This document shows positions 1 through 11,475 of a stretch of 64,000 nucleotides of DNA, in pieces; positions within the stretch are counted from its first letter, which is position 1, and every line of letters begins with the position of its first letter. This DNA is from Hemibagrus wyckioides (lineage: Eukaryota > Chordata > Actinopteri > Siluriformes > Bagridae): positions 15,785,705-15,849,704 of the forward strand of contig NC_080726.1 in the NCBI RefSeq assembly GCF_019097595.1. Direction: 5' to 3'. The notes under the pieces were generated by a model. The model was given only the letters and a program-made list of their open reading frames with translations. It was not told where the DNA came from and searched no databases. Both the position numbers and the translations under genes were made by a program.

Positions 1-669
1 ATATATTAATGCAGGTGACGTTGTAGTGAGTCTATAAAATGAAAGTGTTCAGCAGACTACAGTTATCCAAGAGAATAACAAGGAAACTGAGAAGGGAAAT
101 TTTTTACCGTTTACCGAGCTTTTTGTGTCTGCAAGAACACCGTCTTGGAAATCTCAGGACGCTTGAAATAAAAAGTTGACATCATTGGGAATGTTTCTGC
201 CGCTAACAAGTCTAGTTCTACTTGTTACTGATATGCATTGGTGAAATACCCTTTAAATCCCCTTCAAGAAGGAAGAAAGCTTTTACACAAAATCTATTTC
301 ACAAATCTAAACTTGCTATGACCTTGAACCTGTATGGATCTAAAATCCACTCGCTATATTTGGTGGTTACAATGATTCCATATAATTCCTACAAACATTC
401 AACCACTCATTCTTGAGAGATCAGGAATGAACGCATGGATGACCTGGTTGTGGAGGCATGATCATGTTGTTATTAATATATTACAATAATCGAAACTAAA
501 CCACTGCTAAAATGTTATACACTAATCTGATGCGAGTTTGGTTGTATCCATACACCAAAGATAAAATTGAGTAACATGCAATTTCCGAAAGCTCGATTTA
601 TGAACAGGTTTAACTGTACACATACTTTGCTGAATAAAAAAAATAAACAAATGATGTGTCAGGTCATAC
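1..669. other. Non-coding, presumed last intron of sae1
   Basis: No exon was recognised here. The sae1 exon at 670-739 ends in a good minus-strand splice donor, and the roughly 30 C-terminal residues expected from other SAE1 proteins are not encoded between it and the left edge. This stretch is therefore best read as part of the final sae1 intron, with the terminal exon outside the window. Confidence 0.6.
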
Positions 670-2749
670 CTTGACTATTTCCTGACCCAGAACTCCTCCC
701 ACGACAGCACACACTGGAGCCATCTCAGAAAAACAGTAGCTGTAAAGACAGAGCATGTACATTAATGTTATTTTCATAACTCAAACAGCTATGAGATATA
801 AGATATGATAAATTTTGGAAATGTTAGTTAGGACCTGACAAAGCTGTCAGGCAGCAGCTCCGGATTGACCCCCATAGCCTCTAGGAGATCATCTCTGATC
901 TGCAGGAGCAGCTGAGAGTCCTCAGCAAAGCTACTTGGATGAGGGTCTCGACCTTTATCTGTGCGGAATTTCAGTAATACTGGAGGAGAAAGAAAAAGAT
1001 GTAGTGAGAACTTCTGCCAGGAGAACAACAGAGCATTGATGGGCAATGTTTGAGTTAGGTTGTGAAAAAGAAAGTTGTGATTTTCTAAACAGGGCCATTA
1101 ACTTTCAACAGTTTCACTTGTAGTTTGCTACAGAAAAAGATATGCAGCTAATCTAAAAATGAGAATAAATTTGAAGATTGCTGGAGGATCTTTGGCAGGT
1201 ATTACGTAATCACTCATCCCCATGCAACATTGCCAAACACTGAAACTGACTTTCTGACCACCCACTCACCACACCATCAGGTGAAGCACACTGAATTTCC
1301 ACCAGGCACAAAGTCAACCACAAATACCATCATGCAACAAGGAAACATTATTTCTTTTAGACACATCTCCATGAAATGTTTCCAGATAGACTACTAATAT
1401 GTTTCCAGTTAGGTGTGCCAAAAGCTATACTCTCTGCCCTTTTAAATTTATCTTACATCTCCAGTTTAATTCCTTTCCGACACAAATTCACAGGTTCATA
1501 TTCAGAACAAAAAAAAAATCCCATGAAGAAATCCAGAAGCACTACAACCAGATTGACCGAACTCACATTATTGAGTTTTCTATTTCATTCTGTTTCGTTT
1601 CTGGTTGTATTCCATACTGTTCTGGCCAAAAATATCAAGCTTGATCAACATGAAATCCAAACAAGTACATTGTCTGCACAGCATTTTAATTATCTCTGAT
1701 TATTACTGCTACAATCTTCAAGGTAAAACCACTTAAATAGCCACTAAAGGACTAATACTTACACCAAGTTCAAATCTGTCCATAAATGTATTGTATTCAG
1801 TCTCTTCTATCCTTCTAGAACTGTTCAATTTGGATAAACTTAAAGCTAGAATAATAAAACTCAGTATAAAAGCTCAAACTGTTAACTTCTCATGCATCCA
1901 TTTTTCTAACCTATTATTTTCTTTCTATTCAAAAGTAATACCTAAATTCGACTAATAAATTTTAAATATAGTACAGTATAGTAAGTGAGACTAATTCATA
2001 TTAAATCTAAAAGAGTACAAACTACATTGAGACCAGTTCGGCTTTTGCTTTCTGCTCCCCAGTGCATTGTGAAATTACATCAGATTTTGCTTGAGGGGTA
2101 GAAAGGATTCAAATCAGTGGCACATCATCTGTCTCAGAACCCCATCAGAGAGCTGACATAACCTCAGATAAATCAGTGAGATAACATGGAGGAAACAGTT
2201 CTTCCTCAAAAGCAGCTCAGCCGTTACGTGCCATTTATAAGTGCTCTAATGTACTTGCTAACCTTTAAATGCTTCAACACACAAATAGGGTTTGTTTTTG
2301 TTTCCATTAGTTCATAACTATATGTGAGGCACTGGAGCACTCAGAAGCTTTTTTTAGTGATCTGTGCTTTAAGAAAGGCGGACAGTGTTTTCAGTTTTAA
2401 AGTCACTGCACATGACTGGTCATGGACAACCGTGATGAAAAATGAGCTGTCCTCTTTGAGAGTGCCAGGTGAGCTTGTAAAAAAAGATTCAGAGCAGACA
2501 GTGTTGTCAATGAAACCAGCACAGCATAACCGCACATTTAGCATTATTTTGTCGGTTTCTATAATTAGAGATGTGTGAACTGAATGTACAGAAAAACAGG
2601 TTTTAAAAAGTTGCTTCCATTTCATTTCCACACAAAATATTTTTTTGCAAGTAATGCACCACTGAGCTGAAGAAATCCAAAAATGAGGTTAACATGGATA
2701 CTCAAGGGGGTGTAACATATATACATATATATATTATATTATATTATAT

Positions 2750-2796
<47 letters not shown>

Positions 2797-2801
2797 TATA
2801 T

Positions 2802-2846
<45 letters not shown>

Positions 2847-4776
2847 TTTTCATAGGTTTTCATAGTCAGACTTAAACCAGAAGTGGGCGTGGTCTATACT
2901 GAAAGCTGTGCCCTGGAAACATGTATAAACAATGGAAAAATACAGGGCTACTGGAAGATTCATTCACAAATTATAGTTATTATTCATTTCTGTTTATTTT
3001 AAAATTATATTGTTTAATATACTATTATACTTTGTACAGCTACTGAACCAGACACTTTCAGAAATGTTTTTCCTTGTAGATCTTCTATCTAACTGTTTCT
3101 AAGTAGTGGTATAAAAGAAAGTATTTTAAACAAAATAAAGAAACTACTATTTACAGTTGACAATATTAGTCATCTAATAATAATTTATCACATATACTCT
3201 AGTTCAGGGGTTTGTTCCAAATTTGTTTGAATAAAAAATATTCATTGGATCAAAATGTGTCCTTTGAGCAGTATTTCATCATAATGCCTTTTTTTTTTTT
3301 TTACAGAAATTTACTTTTAATAATGTATTAAAAAAACAAGTATTTAATATGAGAATCGTTAAAAACATGCAAAATTAATGTACAATTTGATATTGACCTT
3401 AACCTAACTGAGCACGCATTTCACCTCCTGATGAGGAGACTGAAGGGAGAGTTCCAAAATAAACATCGGGTGAAAGAGGCTGTGGTAAAAGCATCACAAA
3501 TTGTTGACATTAATGAGTCACAGGCTTGATGCAGTTACTGCAAGCAACCAAATATTCAGTGTTATTTACTCAATTATAATTTTAGAATTATAAATTTATA
3601 AAGACCTATCTGTTCCTATAATTTTGCTCTTCTAAAAATTGGGTGGTCTGATACGAAAAACACACCATGTTCTCTGCTGTTTAACACATCTAGATATAAA
3701 TACCAGTAAATAAAAACTGAAATTATTATAAACACTCATACACTATCTTGCCAAAAGTTTTGGGACATCTGCCTTTACATGCATATGAATGTAATATGGA
3801 CTTGTCCCTCCCTTTGCAGCTATAACAGCTCAACTCTTCTGGGAAGGCTTTCCACAAGGTTTAAAAAAGGGATTTTTGACCATTCCTCTAGAAGTACATT
3901 TGTGAGGTCAGGCACTGATGCTGGACGAAAAGGTCTCCGCTCTAATTCATCCCAAAGGTGTTCTATTCGGTTGAGGTCAGGACAGGCCAGGCCAGTGAAG
4001 TTCCTCCACACCAAACTCACTCATCCATGTCTTTATGGACCTTTCTTTGTGCACATCCCCAAACTGTTCCCACAAAGTTGGGAGAATGAAATTGTCCAAA
4101 ATGTCGCGGTATGCTGAAGCATACCAAGCAAGAGTTCCTTTCACAGGAACTAAGGGGCCAAGCCCAACCCCTAAATTCAATGATTTGGAGGGGTGTCCCA
4201 AAACTTTTGGTAATATAGTGTATCTTTTGATCTCAAACACAAAAAAACAAATAAACTGTCCTTGCCATTCTGATAATTTTGGAGGGGACTGTCTATGATT
4301 TAAGGTTGATCAAATCAAAGCTTAGTTAGCCTTCTTATGCATTAATTTAGACACACTCATGAACATTCCCCCTGTGTGTCTCTATGGTATGAAGCTGCAA
4401 TGGCTGCAGTACTGGAAGATTTAACACATGCTTTTTCTAAAAGACACTCTTATTTTTGCTGTTTACAGACTTTTGTCTGTGCTACTAAATGAAAATCAGT
4501 CTTATTCTTGTAAATATCTTTTGTAATTTTCATGTGGTTGACATTCAGGAACATCTGCATGTGAGCATGAAGAAAATCTGTTACTAAAACTTTGTTAACT
4601 CTGGCAGGAATTTTTTGTTCGGTTTGACCCACGGAAAAAAGCCTCAAAGCTAAAAGATTGACAAATGAGGCCCATTGTTTACATTAAAGTCAATGACAAG
4701 AGGCGCACTTTTGACTGTTTCCAAACCATTCTTGTAAAGGCACTAGGTGTGGATATATATATCCACACCTAGTGCC

Positions 4777-4851
<75 letters not shown>

Positions 4852-7800
4852 GAACCTTGTAGTAAGAAGTAATCTGGTGGTGTGCGTTTGAGATTGCGTT
4901 TGGCCTCCTCAGTCGTCCAGTCAACCTCTAGAGACTCTTTTAGAGAGCAGAAACTGGCAGTCTGCAATCAAAAAGAAAAAAGATATTGGAGAACTTGACA
5001 TGATTAATAACTAGCAACAGTAGACAATCGTGATAACACACCTTTTTCACCATGGTAGTCTCATTCGGATCAATTTTAGGTTTCTTCACTTCAGGGCCAT
5101 CGTTGGTCTTTTCTGATGACTTCACAACCTTTGGTTTCTCTCTGAGGAAAACAAAGACACCTCAAAACCACTATACACTAAATTATTTCAGTTACCGATT
5201 TCAGTCACTGTCAGACAATAAAGAGCCTCATACTCCACATAATGATGCTCCAAGCCCAGGTCAGAAAACATGTATCCATGGTAACCAAAGACATCACCAC
5301 AGAAGACTTTAATGTTTTTGCCGGCACAAAGCTGGTCCACACGCACCATCATGTCCCTGGAGCATCTTGTCAGACACACCTAGGAGGACGAGAAAGAATT
5401 AACAACAATTATCAAATTTTCCCATCTCCGGGAATGATTCAGTTTTCATTTCTATTGTGAAATCCACATCTCCGCTGTATCAGGAATGTGTTAGAGGTAT
5501 GTAAATGACTGCAACTTTCAAACAGAATCTTCATCTTAATGAGGTCTTTTTCTGACTACAGATCAGTTCATGTGAGTCGGATCCATATTCCAAATATCTG
5601 CTCTAAATAGCTGCTGAATAAAAAAATTAAAAATAAAATAAAATAAAATAAAAAAAAGGCAGATGAATAAGGTTCCTGGAGTCTATTCTTAGATGTGTGG
5701 AGGTTGTGGAAAACCCATCTTATGTTGCTGAGCCTGAATCCGGAAATAAAATTTCTGAATTTATGTTACTAATGTACTTTTACATTTTCTATTTTAGGAA
5801 AACAATTCTATATATAAAACTGTTTAGCACTGTGATGTTTAAATGTCTTGTTTTTAATGTCTGCAAAGGTAATGTTCGGTACGGAGCCAGTTTAACAACA
5901 CAGTGGTTAAAAACAGTCAGACTAATATCTAAGATCTGTTAGTTGTTTCTATTCCTCACACTATGAATGACACACTATGATGCTGGATATTTACAAATCA
6001 AAGCAAAATGGACATAAACCATTTCGTTTTGCGAATCAGTTTGTAATCAAATACAATCTGTTACAAGTCTGTGACATTCCTGTGCCATCACATCATCAAA
6101 ACAAGAAAAGCACTTGGACGTTCAATACAAATGACAGCTAAATGCAGTGATGCTGCTTTTCTATATTTAGATTAGGATATAAATACAGAGGCATGCGAGG
6201 GAGGGAGTCTTTAATTGCAACTTACTGCGTTTACACTTTTGTTAGTAACCAAACATTAACTTGATTGAATGACACGCAAAAGCTATAACTATAATTAGGA
6301 ACAGTTTTCATAATGTTTTTATATTTTATATTATTTTATTAGTTTCTAAATTTGACTGTGTAAAGGGTTTTCCCAGGCAGCCAATTGTTTATAATATTCT
6401 GAATATCTAACCAGCAAGCTTGGTCCATCTTATCCAAGACACCAACCCTTGTACCCTCCCATTCTGTATTGATGATAAGCCTGTTTACATGAAATACCCA
6501 GCACTTTACTTACTGTTTGGATATTGATATACGCAGTGCCAGGTTGAAGACACTGGGTGGCTCCTACAAGTACATACTTAATCGGTTGAGACTGAAGGTT
6601 GTTTACAGCCACACGATTGTCATTTACCTCGCTAGCGAGGACATCAGCACTGCACTCATTAACTGATAAACTATGGACGCAGAACGTTGAATCTGCAAGG
6701 ATTCCAAAACGTTGTAAAAACATTATGTAAATCAACATGGACTATTGATAACACTTCTTAGAAAAGAAGTACATAACCCAGGAGCTTTGAGGACATGCTG
6801 CTCCATCATGTTCTGCCACTGTCCAACCATAAAGAGTTTTTGTCAACAAATAAAAACAGGTATTTCCTCCTTTTTGCCATGATGTAATGAGGCAACAATT
6901 TCTAGTGAAGTTAAAAGGTGAAAATAAAGGAATATTGATCTGACATGACCGGCTCGGCAAGCTGTCATGATTTTTGAGTAAACATTATTGTCCTTGAAAA
7001 ACAGTGAAACTGATTTTGCCACATTAGTCATTATAAGGATAAGGAAGTAGCATATGAACTAGCGTTCTTGCTCACCAACAGAGCAAACTGAGTTCATCAA
7101 CACAGACAACGTATCCCTTGAGTAAAAGCTGTCAATCATAGTATCATTGATGTACTACAAGAGGCATGCATCCAAAACACTCTCCCAAGCATGCCAGCCT
7201 TTTCCCCTCATATATCACTTTGAAATATCAGTGGAAACAGATAAAAGAGCAACACTGTCTATAATGAACCCCCTCCTCACAACGTTCCTCTTCCCCTCCT
7301 TATAAACTCTCACTAGTACTCCCACTGGGAGAACTCCCAGGCTCGCAAACGCAGACAGGCTGGGAGGCAGATCATCTGAGCTTTGAACATTCATATGCTG
7401 ACAGATTCGGTGATAAACAAGAATGGGCTAAGGTCCAGTTTCTAAGCAAAACAATGATGATCCTCCGAGGAATGGGCAGCATTATTCGTCCATGCTTGGA
7501 CATTAATAAGGTAGCTGCTTATTGTCTCCAGTTAACACAGACATTATTATAAAATCCACGATTCTATTGTTTCTGTTATTTATTTATGTCACCATGCAGG
7601 GGTTTAATGTCTTACAATTCCGATTCATCAGAAAAACATCATGATTTTTTTTATGTAATACCCAAGCATCTTTTACCATGAACAACAGCAATAACATGGC
7701 TTTATTACACCACCTACTGGCCATAAGGAGAACAGGACCTAAAAGCTTTGTGTATTATTCTAATCACAGTCTTCCATTCTTCCCTCACTAGAACAAAACT

Positions 7801-9654
7801 TGCTTATACAGTCATAAACATTAACTACTAGACTTGAATGTTTATCTACAAGAGTGTTGATGAATTCTCAAAACTGGTTGTTCAGAAGTCTAATTAAATA
7901 ATTTCCTACAAAAAACAGGGCAGTCGTAATTCAAATCATGGACTTATATTAATGTGTTTTTCTTTTCTGTTTAGATTATTGTAACTCCACCACAGTGTGA
8001 ATTTATCATTTGTAGAGGGAGTCTCCAGAGTCAGTGCCTTGTAAAATTCAGTGAGATTACTTCTAAAGGAAACTTTAAGACAGTCGACTTTGTGCTTGCC
8101 AACTTGGAAAGCTGTTTTTTGTCTCATCAACTTCAAATCAGAAAAAATAGAGGCACGTAGAAGAAAGACTGTTTATAGCTGCTGTAATTCAAGAGATAAA
8201 TGAACTTCATGGCCCACAACAGTCAATAATGCCATAAACGGATAAAAAATGTGTCAAAGCCCCTAAAAAGCATTCACTCTGCCATTAGGAGATTGTGAGC
8301 ATTATTAGGATTCAAACTTCTGACATCATAATGCGCATTAAGCCAAAGCCCTCTTTAATTCATATTCATAAAACGTGTGTAAAGCTATAATAGTGTCTTC
8401 TCTGGTGGTGTTTAAAAGAAGAATCCTGTGCAAAAAGCAAAAAAAAAAGCTCAAAAGCACATTTGATATTTCGGTATTGCTTTTATCAAGCCTTTTTGGC
8501 CACAACAATCCCCAAAGAAATCCATGAAGGATTGACTGACTATTTATTTACAACAGTAGACCCTTAACAATCATCACGATAATGTAAAAAACACTGAAGA
8601 AGATTTTAGTTATGTACAAAACTCCAAGAAAATAAATAAATAGAAAACCTACTATTGAAAGTACCACTAATAATTAAGAAGCTTGTCAGCATGCAAACTG
8701 AGCGATGCTGACTGCTCTTTTAGACACTTACTGCATCAAACTGAAGAAAGAAGTCGTCTGATTTGCTTTCCACTTGATCTGTGTCAGCCTTTACTTCTAC
8801 CATTGGATTGAGGAACTGGGCTCGCTCCAGAGAAGCCTGGGCCTGATTCTGACCATCTGCATCCACCGGTATGAGGAACTGAGCTCGTCTCGATTCCTCA
8901 GTAACCTGAATACGAATGTCATGATTAGTACTTAGCTGGATGCAGCATTAATTATTATAGTAATGATCACAGAATTTGATTCTTCCAATAAGTGGGAAGT
9001 GTTTGATGAAGATAGTCATACCTGCTCGTGGTCCAGCAGAGTGAGTGCTTTCACTCCGGCTAGAATAAGGTTCTTTGCCACTTCAGCACCCAGTCCTCTG
9101 AGTCCAACGAGCAGCACTCGAGAACCCCTGAGCCTGAGAGAGACAGCCTCCATGTCACTAGCTGCTAGACATGTATTCTTTGATTTTTTTTAATTAATAT
9201 TATAAAACATAAGTCTAACATTAATAAATGATGTGTCGTGAATGCTTTATTGCATGGAATTTTACTTCTGGTGCACCATTAATGGATCAGTGCTCTTATT
9301 AAATGCATTGAACTCGAACAATACATAAGAACGTTTTATACTAATTGTATTATAGGATTTGGACAATCCGGAGTTTTAAGATGATTTTACAGATCAGATG
9401 AATATGGATAACGTTAATTAGCACTTCACAGCAGCACACAAATATCAAATATATAATGCGCGCATTTTTATCAGGAATTATCCGAGAAACAAGTTCATAT
9501 ATTTATTAGCAAGTTAGCCGCTTAGCTACTTCTCTAGCTAGCAGATCTCAAACCTTTTTTGTGCATCCAGACCCCAGAGCCGAATCTGTCGGTCATACTG
9601 AGCTGCCTCTTCCTCACTTATGATATTGTCGTCTTTTTCGATTGTATCAATCAT
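670..9654 (-). CDS. sae1: SUMO-activating enzyme subunit 1 (Aos1), 3' end missing
   Basis: SAE1 pairs with UBA2/SAE2 to form the nuclear E1 that adenylates SUMO and passes it to UBC9. Coding exons read on the minus strand are 9654-9554, 9133-9022, 8905-8732, 5379-5234, 5141-5042, 4961-4856, 979-835 and 739-670. All have GT-AG borders and compatible phases, giving 318 codons; human SAE1 has 346. Recognisable blocks are [18 protein letters not shown] near residue 12, the Rossmann-like [57 protein letters not shown] and the [10 protein letters not shown] segment of the last exon seen. As in the family, this subunit carries no catalytic cysteine. The start is the first ATG before the conserved N-terminus. 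The 3.9-kb intron between 979 and 4856 holds a Tc1 relic, TA tracts and a perfect palindrome. The terminal exon of about 30 residues is outside the window. Confidence 0.95.
2716..2846. repeat. Compound TA/TATTA microsatellite
   Basis: About 130 bases of alternating TA with TATTA interruptions, ending in a short CA run. It lies in the large sae1 intron. No function is visible. Confidence 0.95.
3741..4220 (-). mobile_element. Internally deleted Tc1/mariner relic
   Basis: The left end begins CACTATCTTGCCAAAAGTTT after a TA. The right end, read in reverse, begins CACTATATTACCAAAAGTTT and is also flanked by TA, as expected for the Tc1 target duplication. The interior retains only broken pieces of the transposase C-terminus on the minus strand, including a degraded [15 protein letters not shown] block and ESLPRRVE. 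It is about 480 bp rather than the roughly 1.2 kb of a full copy. It is related to the fuller element at 27645-28891 but belongs to a divergent subfamily. It sits in a sae1 intron. Confidence 0.88.
4738..4777. repeat. Perfect 40-bp palindrome
   Basis: AGGCACTAGGTGTGGATATA is followed immediately by its exact reverse complement, with no spacer. It directly adjoins a TA microsatellite and lies in a sae1 intron, about 80 bases downstream (in the direction of sae1 transcription) of the donor at 4855. It could extrude as a cruciform, or form a hairpin in the pre-mRNA. Confidence 0.95.
4778..4847. repeat. TA microsatellite next to a sae1 splice donor
   Basis: Nearly uninterrupted TA repeat. On the sae1 strand the donor is GTTCTCAC and the repeat begins about seven to eight bases into the intron, so length changes happen right beside the splice site. 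Confidence 0.93.
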
Positions 9655-9725
9655 TTCAATGAGGTTCAGAAATGATCCTGAATGTTTCGGATGCTCAGAT
9701 TAAACAAAGTCGCTTTCGGTACAAT

Positions 9726-9798
9726 TTTCCGGCTGCCCATTCAATGCGACAAATTCTCCCGCTTGGTCTCATTCAAAAGGGCGCATAATGATGACGTG
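9726..9798 (-). promoter_or_regulatory. Probable sae1 promoter elements
   Basis: About 75 bases upstream of the sae1 ATG there is an ETS-type core (GCCGGAAA on the minus strand, 9726-9733). Further up is a CRE-like TGACGTG at 9792-9798. No TATA box is seen, which suits a housekeeping gene. The assignment rests on motif and position only. Confidence 0.45.
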
Positions 9799-11235
9799 TG
9801 GGTTACAGCGGAACATTTAATAACCAGTAAATAACGAGTTAAGGCTAATAATAACAACATAAATCATTAACTGTACAAGATGATGCACTAACACGTTGTC
9901 CCTCACATTATCAGACTCGTTGGAGTACAAGAAATGCCAACGAGTCCTTATTCAGTGAGTCAAATCATAGGAATCAGCTCAGTAGCAACCGGTTCTTACT
10001 GTCAAATGGTTCGTTTTTGTATTTGTATAGAGACTTAGATACCTAATGAAAAAAAAAAAGACGCAAGAAAGACGAGGAGATTCTCACTGAGATTACATGT
10101 GGAACATGAGAAGAACCTCAGTAGGAAACCCTTTTCCCCTTATGTGACATTAAATAGTGGGATAGAAAAATGTATGCATGTGGAACTATCCATCAAAGCA
10201 GAAAGTGGATCACAACAGGAAAAGCTACAACCAAGAAGTATAGAGCCTCAGGTGGATCCAGAGCCCAAATTGTGCTTGCAACAAATGAGTTACTCTCAGT
10301 AATGAAATTCAGAGGAACCTGACAGAGTGCCCAGTAAATATGGGTATAAGGGAGGTATACATAATAAAATAACAGCTTTTTATATGTGAATATTATATAA
10401 GGATATGCATACTGCATGTGAGTATTGGGTTATTTATGAACTTTTTTTTGTTTTAACCTTTTATCCTTAAGAATACTGATGTACTGGAGTTTATGTTTGA
10501 TATATTGATGAAATAAGTGCAGAGGACTCAGTGTTGCATGCTTAACTATGTTAAACGTTCAATATGACAGCCATAGATCTGTTGAAAACTGACTATGCAA
10601 TGCTCAATAAAAATGAACAAGGCAGCAAGTGTCTCGTTTGTAGTCCTTGAAGGCTAGTCTACAGAAGCTTGAGTAAAAAAACATGGAATAAAAAGAACAA
10701 TAAATATTTGGACTACTGATCAGAAGGTTGTGTGTTTTAATCTTAAACCCTCAACCTTTTTCTTGCATTCTGTCTAAGTCGAAATTCAATTTGGATTCTG
10801 CATCCGGATATGTACAGGTCTATATGTTGTTATACATTTTGTATACTATGTATGTCAGTTTTGTTTGTCTTGTGTTTGGTCTGACTGTGATTTGTAATAC
10901 TATAAAACTATTGGAATTTACATCACACACACACACTAAGATACACCTAATCTATACTGCATATTGTATTTTATTGTGCTGGTGAGAAAATGATTCTTAT
11001 TCTGAAATGGAAAAAAAAACCAGTCACAATAACGTCACTTATTTCAATGTATAAATCTCGTTGGTCAATCCATTAAAAACTATCTAATAGATTAACAAGC
11101 AGCATGTTATCACTCATCCTTGGACTGGAAATGCTACTGGGTGTTGGGAGACCCCACCCCTCCTCAGCCACTTCGTAGAAAGTCGGTCGTTGTTGTGAGT
11201 ACGTCATCATCGGTAACCCCACCCCCCTCGCGTTG
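9799..11235. other. Divergent sae1/zc3h4 intergenic region
   Basis: The two start codons are 1821 bases apart on opposite strands. The stretch is mostly AT-rich. The 85-residue frame near 10728-10985 and others have no recognisable homology and are treated as chance. GC content rises near 11140-11260, just before the zc3h4 5' untranslated region. No RNA gene or transposon was recognised. Confidence 0.6.
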
Positions 11236-11475
11236 GAGAAGAACTGTCGCCATTTTGAGTGACTGAGTTTCATTTCACCTCGCAACTGTAAGGACGGAGA
11301 GACCTTCAGGAACGTTTCAGCATGTTTCTCTTTGAAACTGTTAATGGGAATTTAACTGCTATGAACTGAAACTCTTCCTAAAACCAATCAACAAGTAGAT
11401 CAAAGTCAAGTAACGCATAAGCCAGTTGAATCCTGAGTCGATTTTTTTGCACTGAACTGTAGTCCGTTAGAGGAA
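11236..11475 (+). promoter_or_regulatory. zc3h4 start region and 5' UTR with YY1-like site and uORF
   Basis: GCCATTTT at 11249-11256 matches the YY1 core often placed at vertebrate initiators; a second YY1-like match, GCCATCTTG, lies in intron 1 at 11701-11709. If transcription starts near 11240, a 15-codon upstream reading frame (ATG 11322, stop ending 11369) precedes the main ATG at 11476. There is no TATA box. The transcription start is inferred. Confidence 0.45.
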
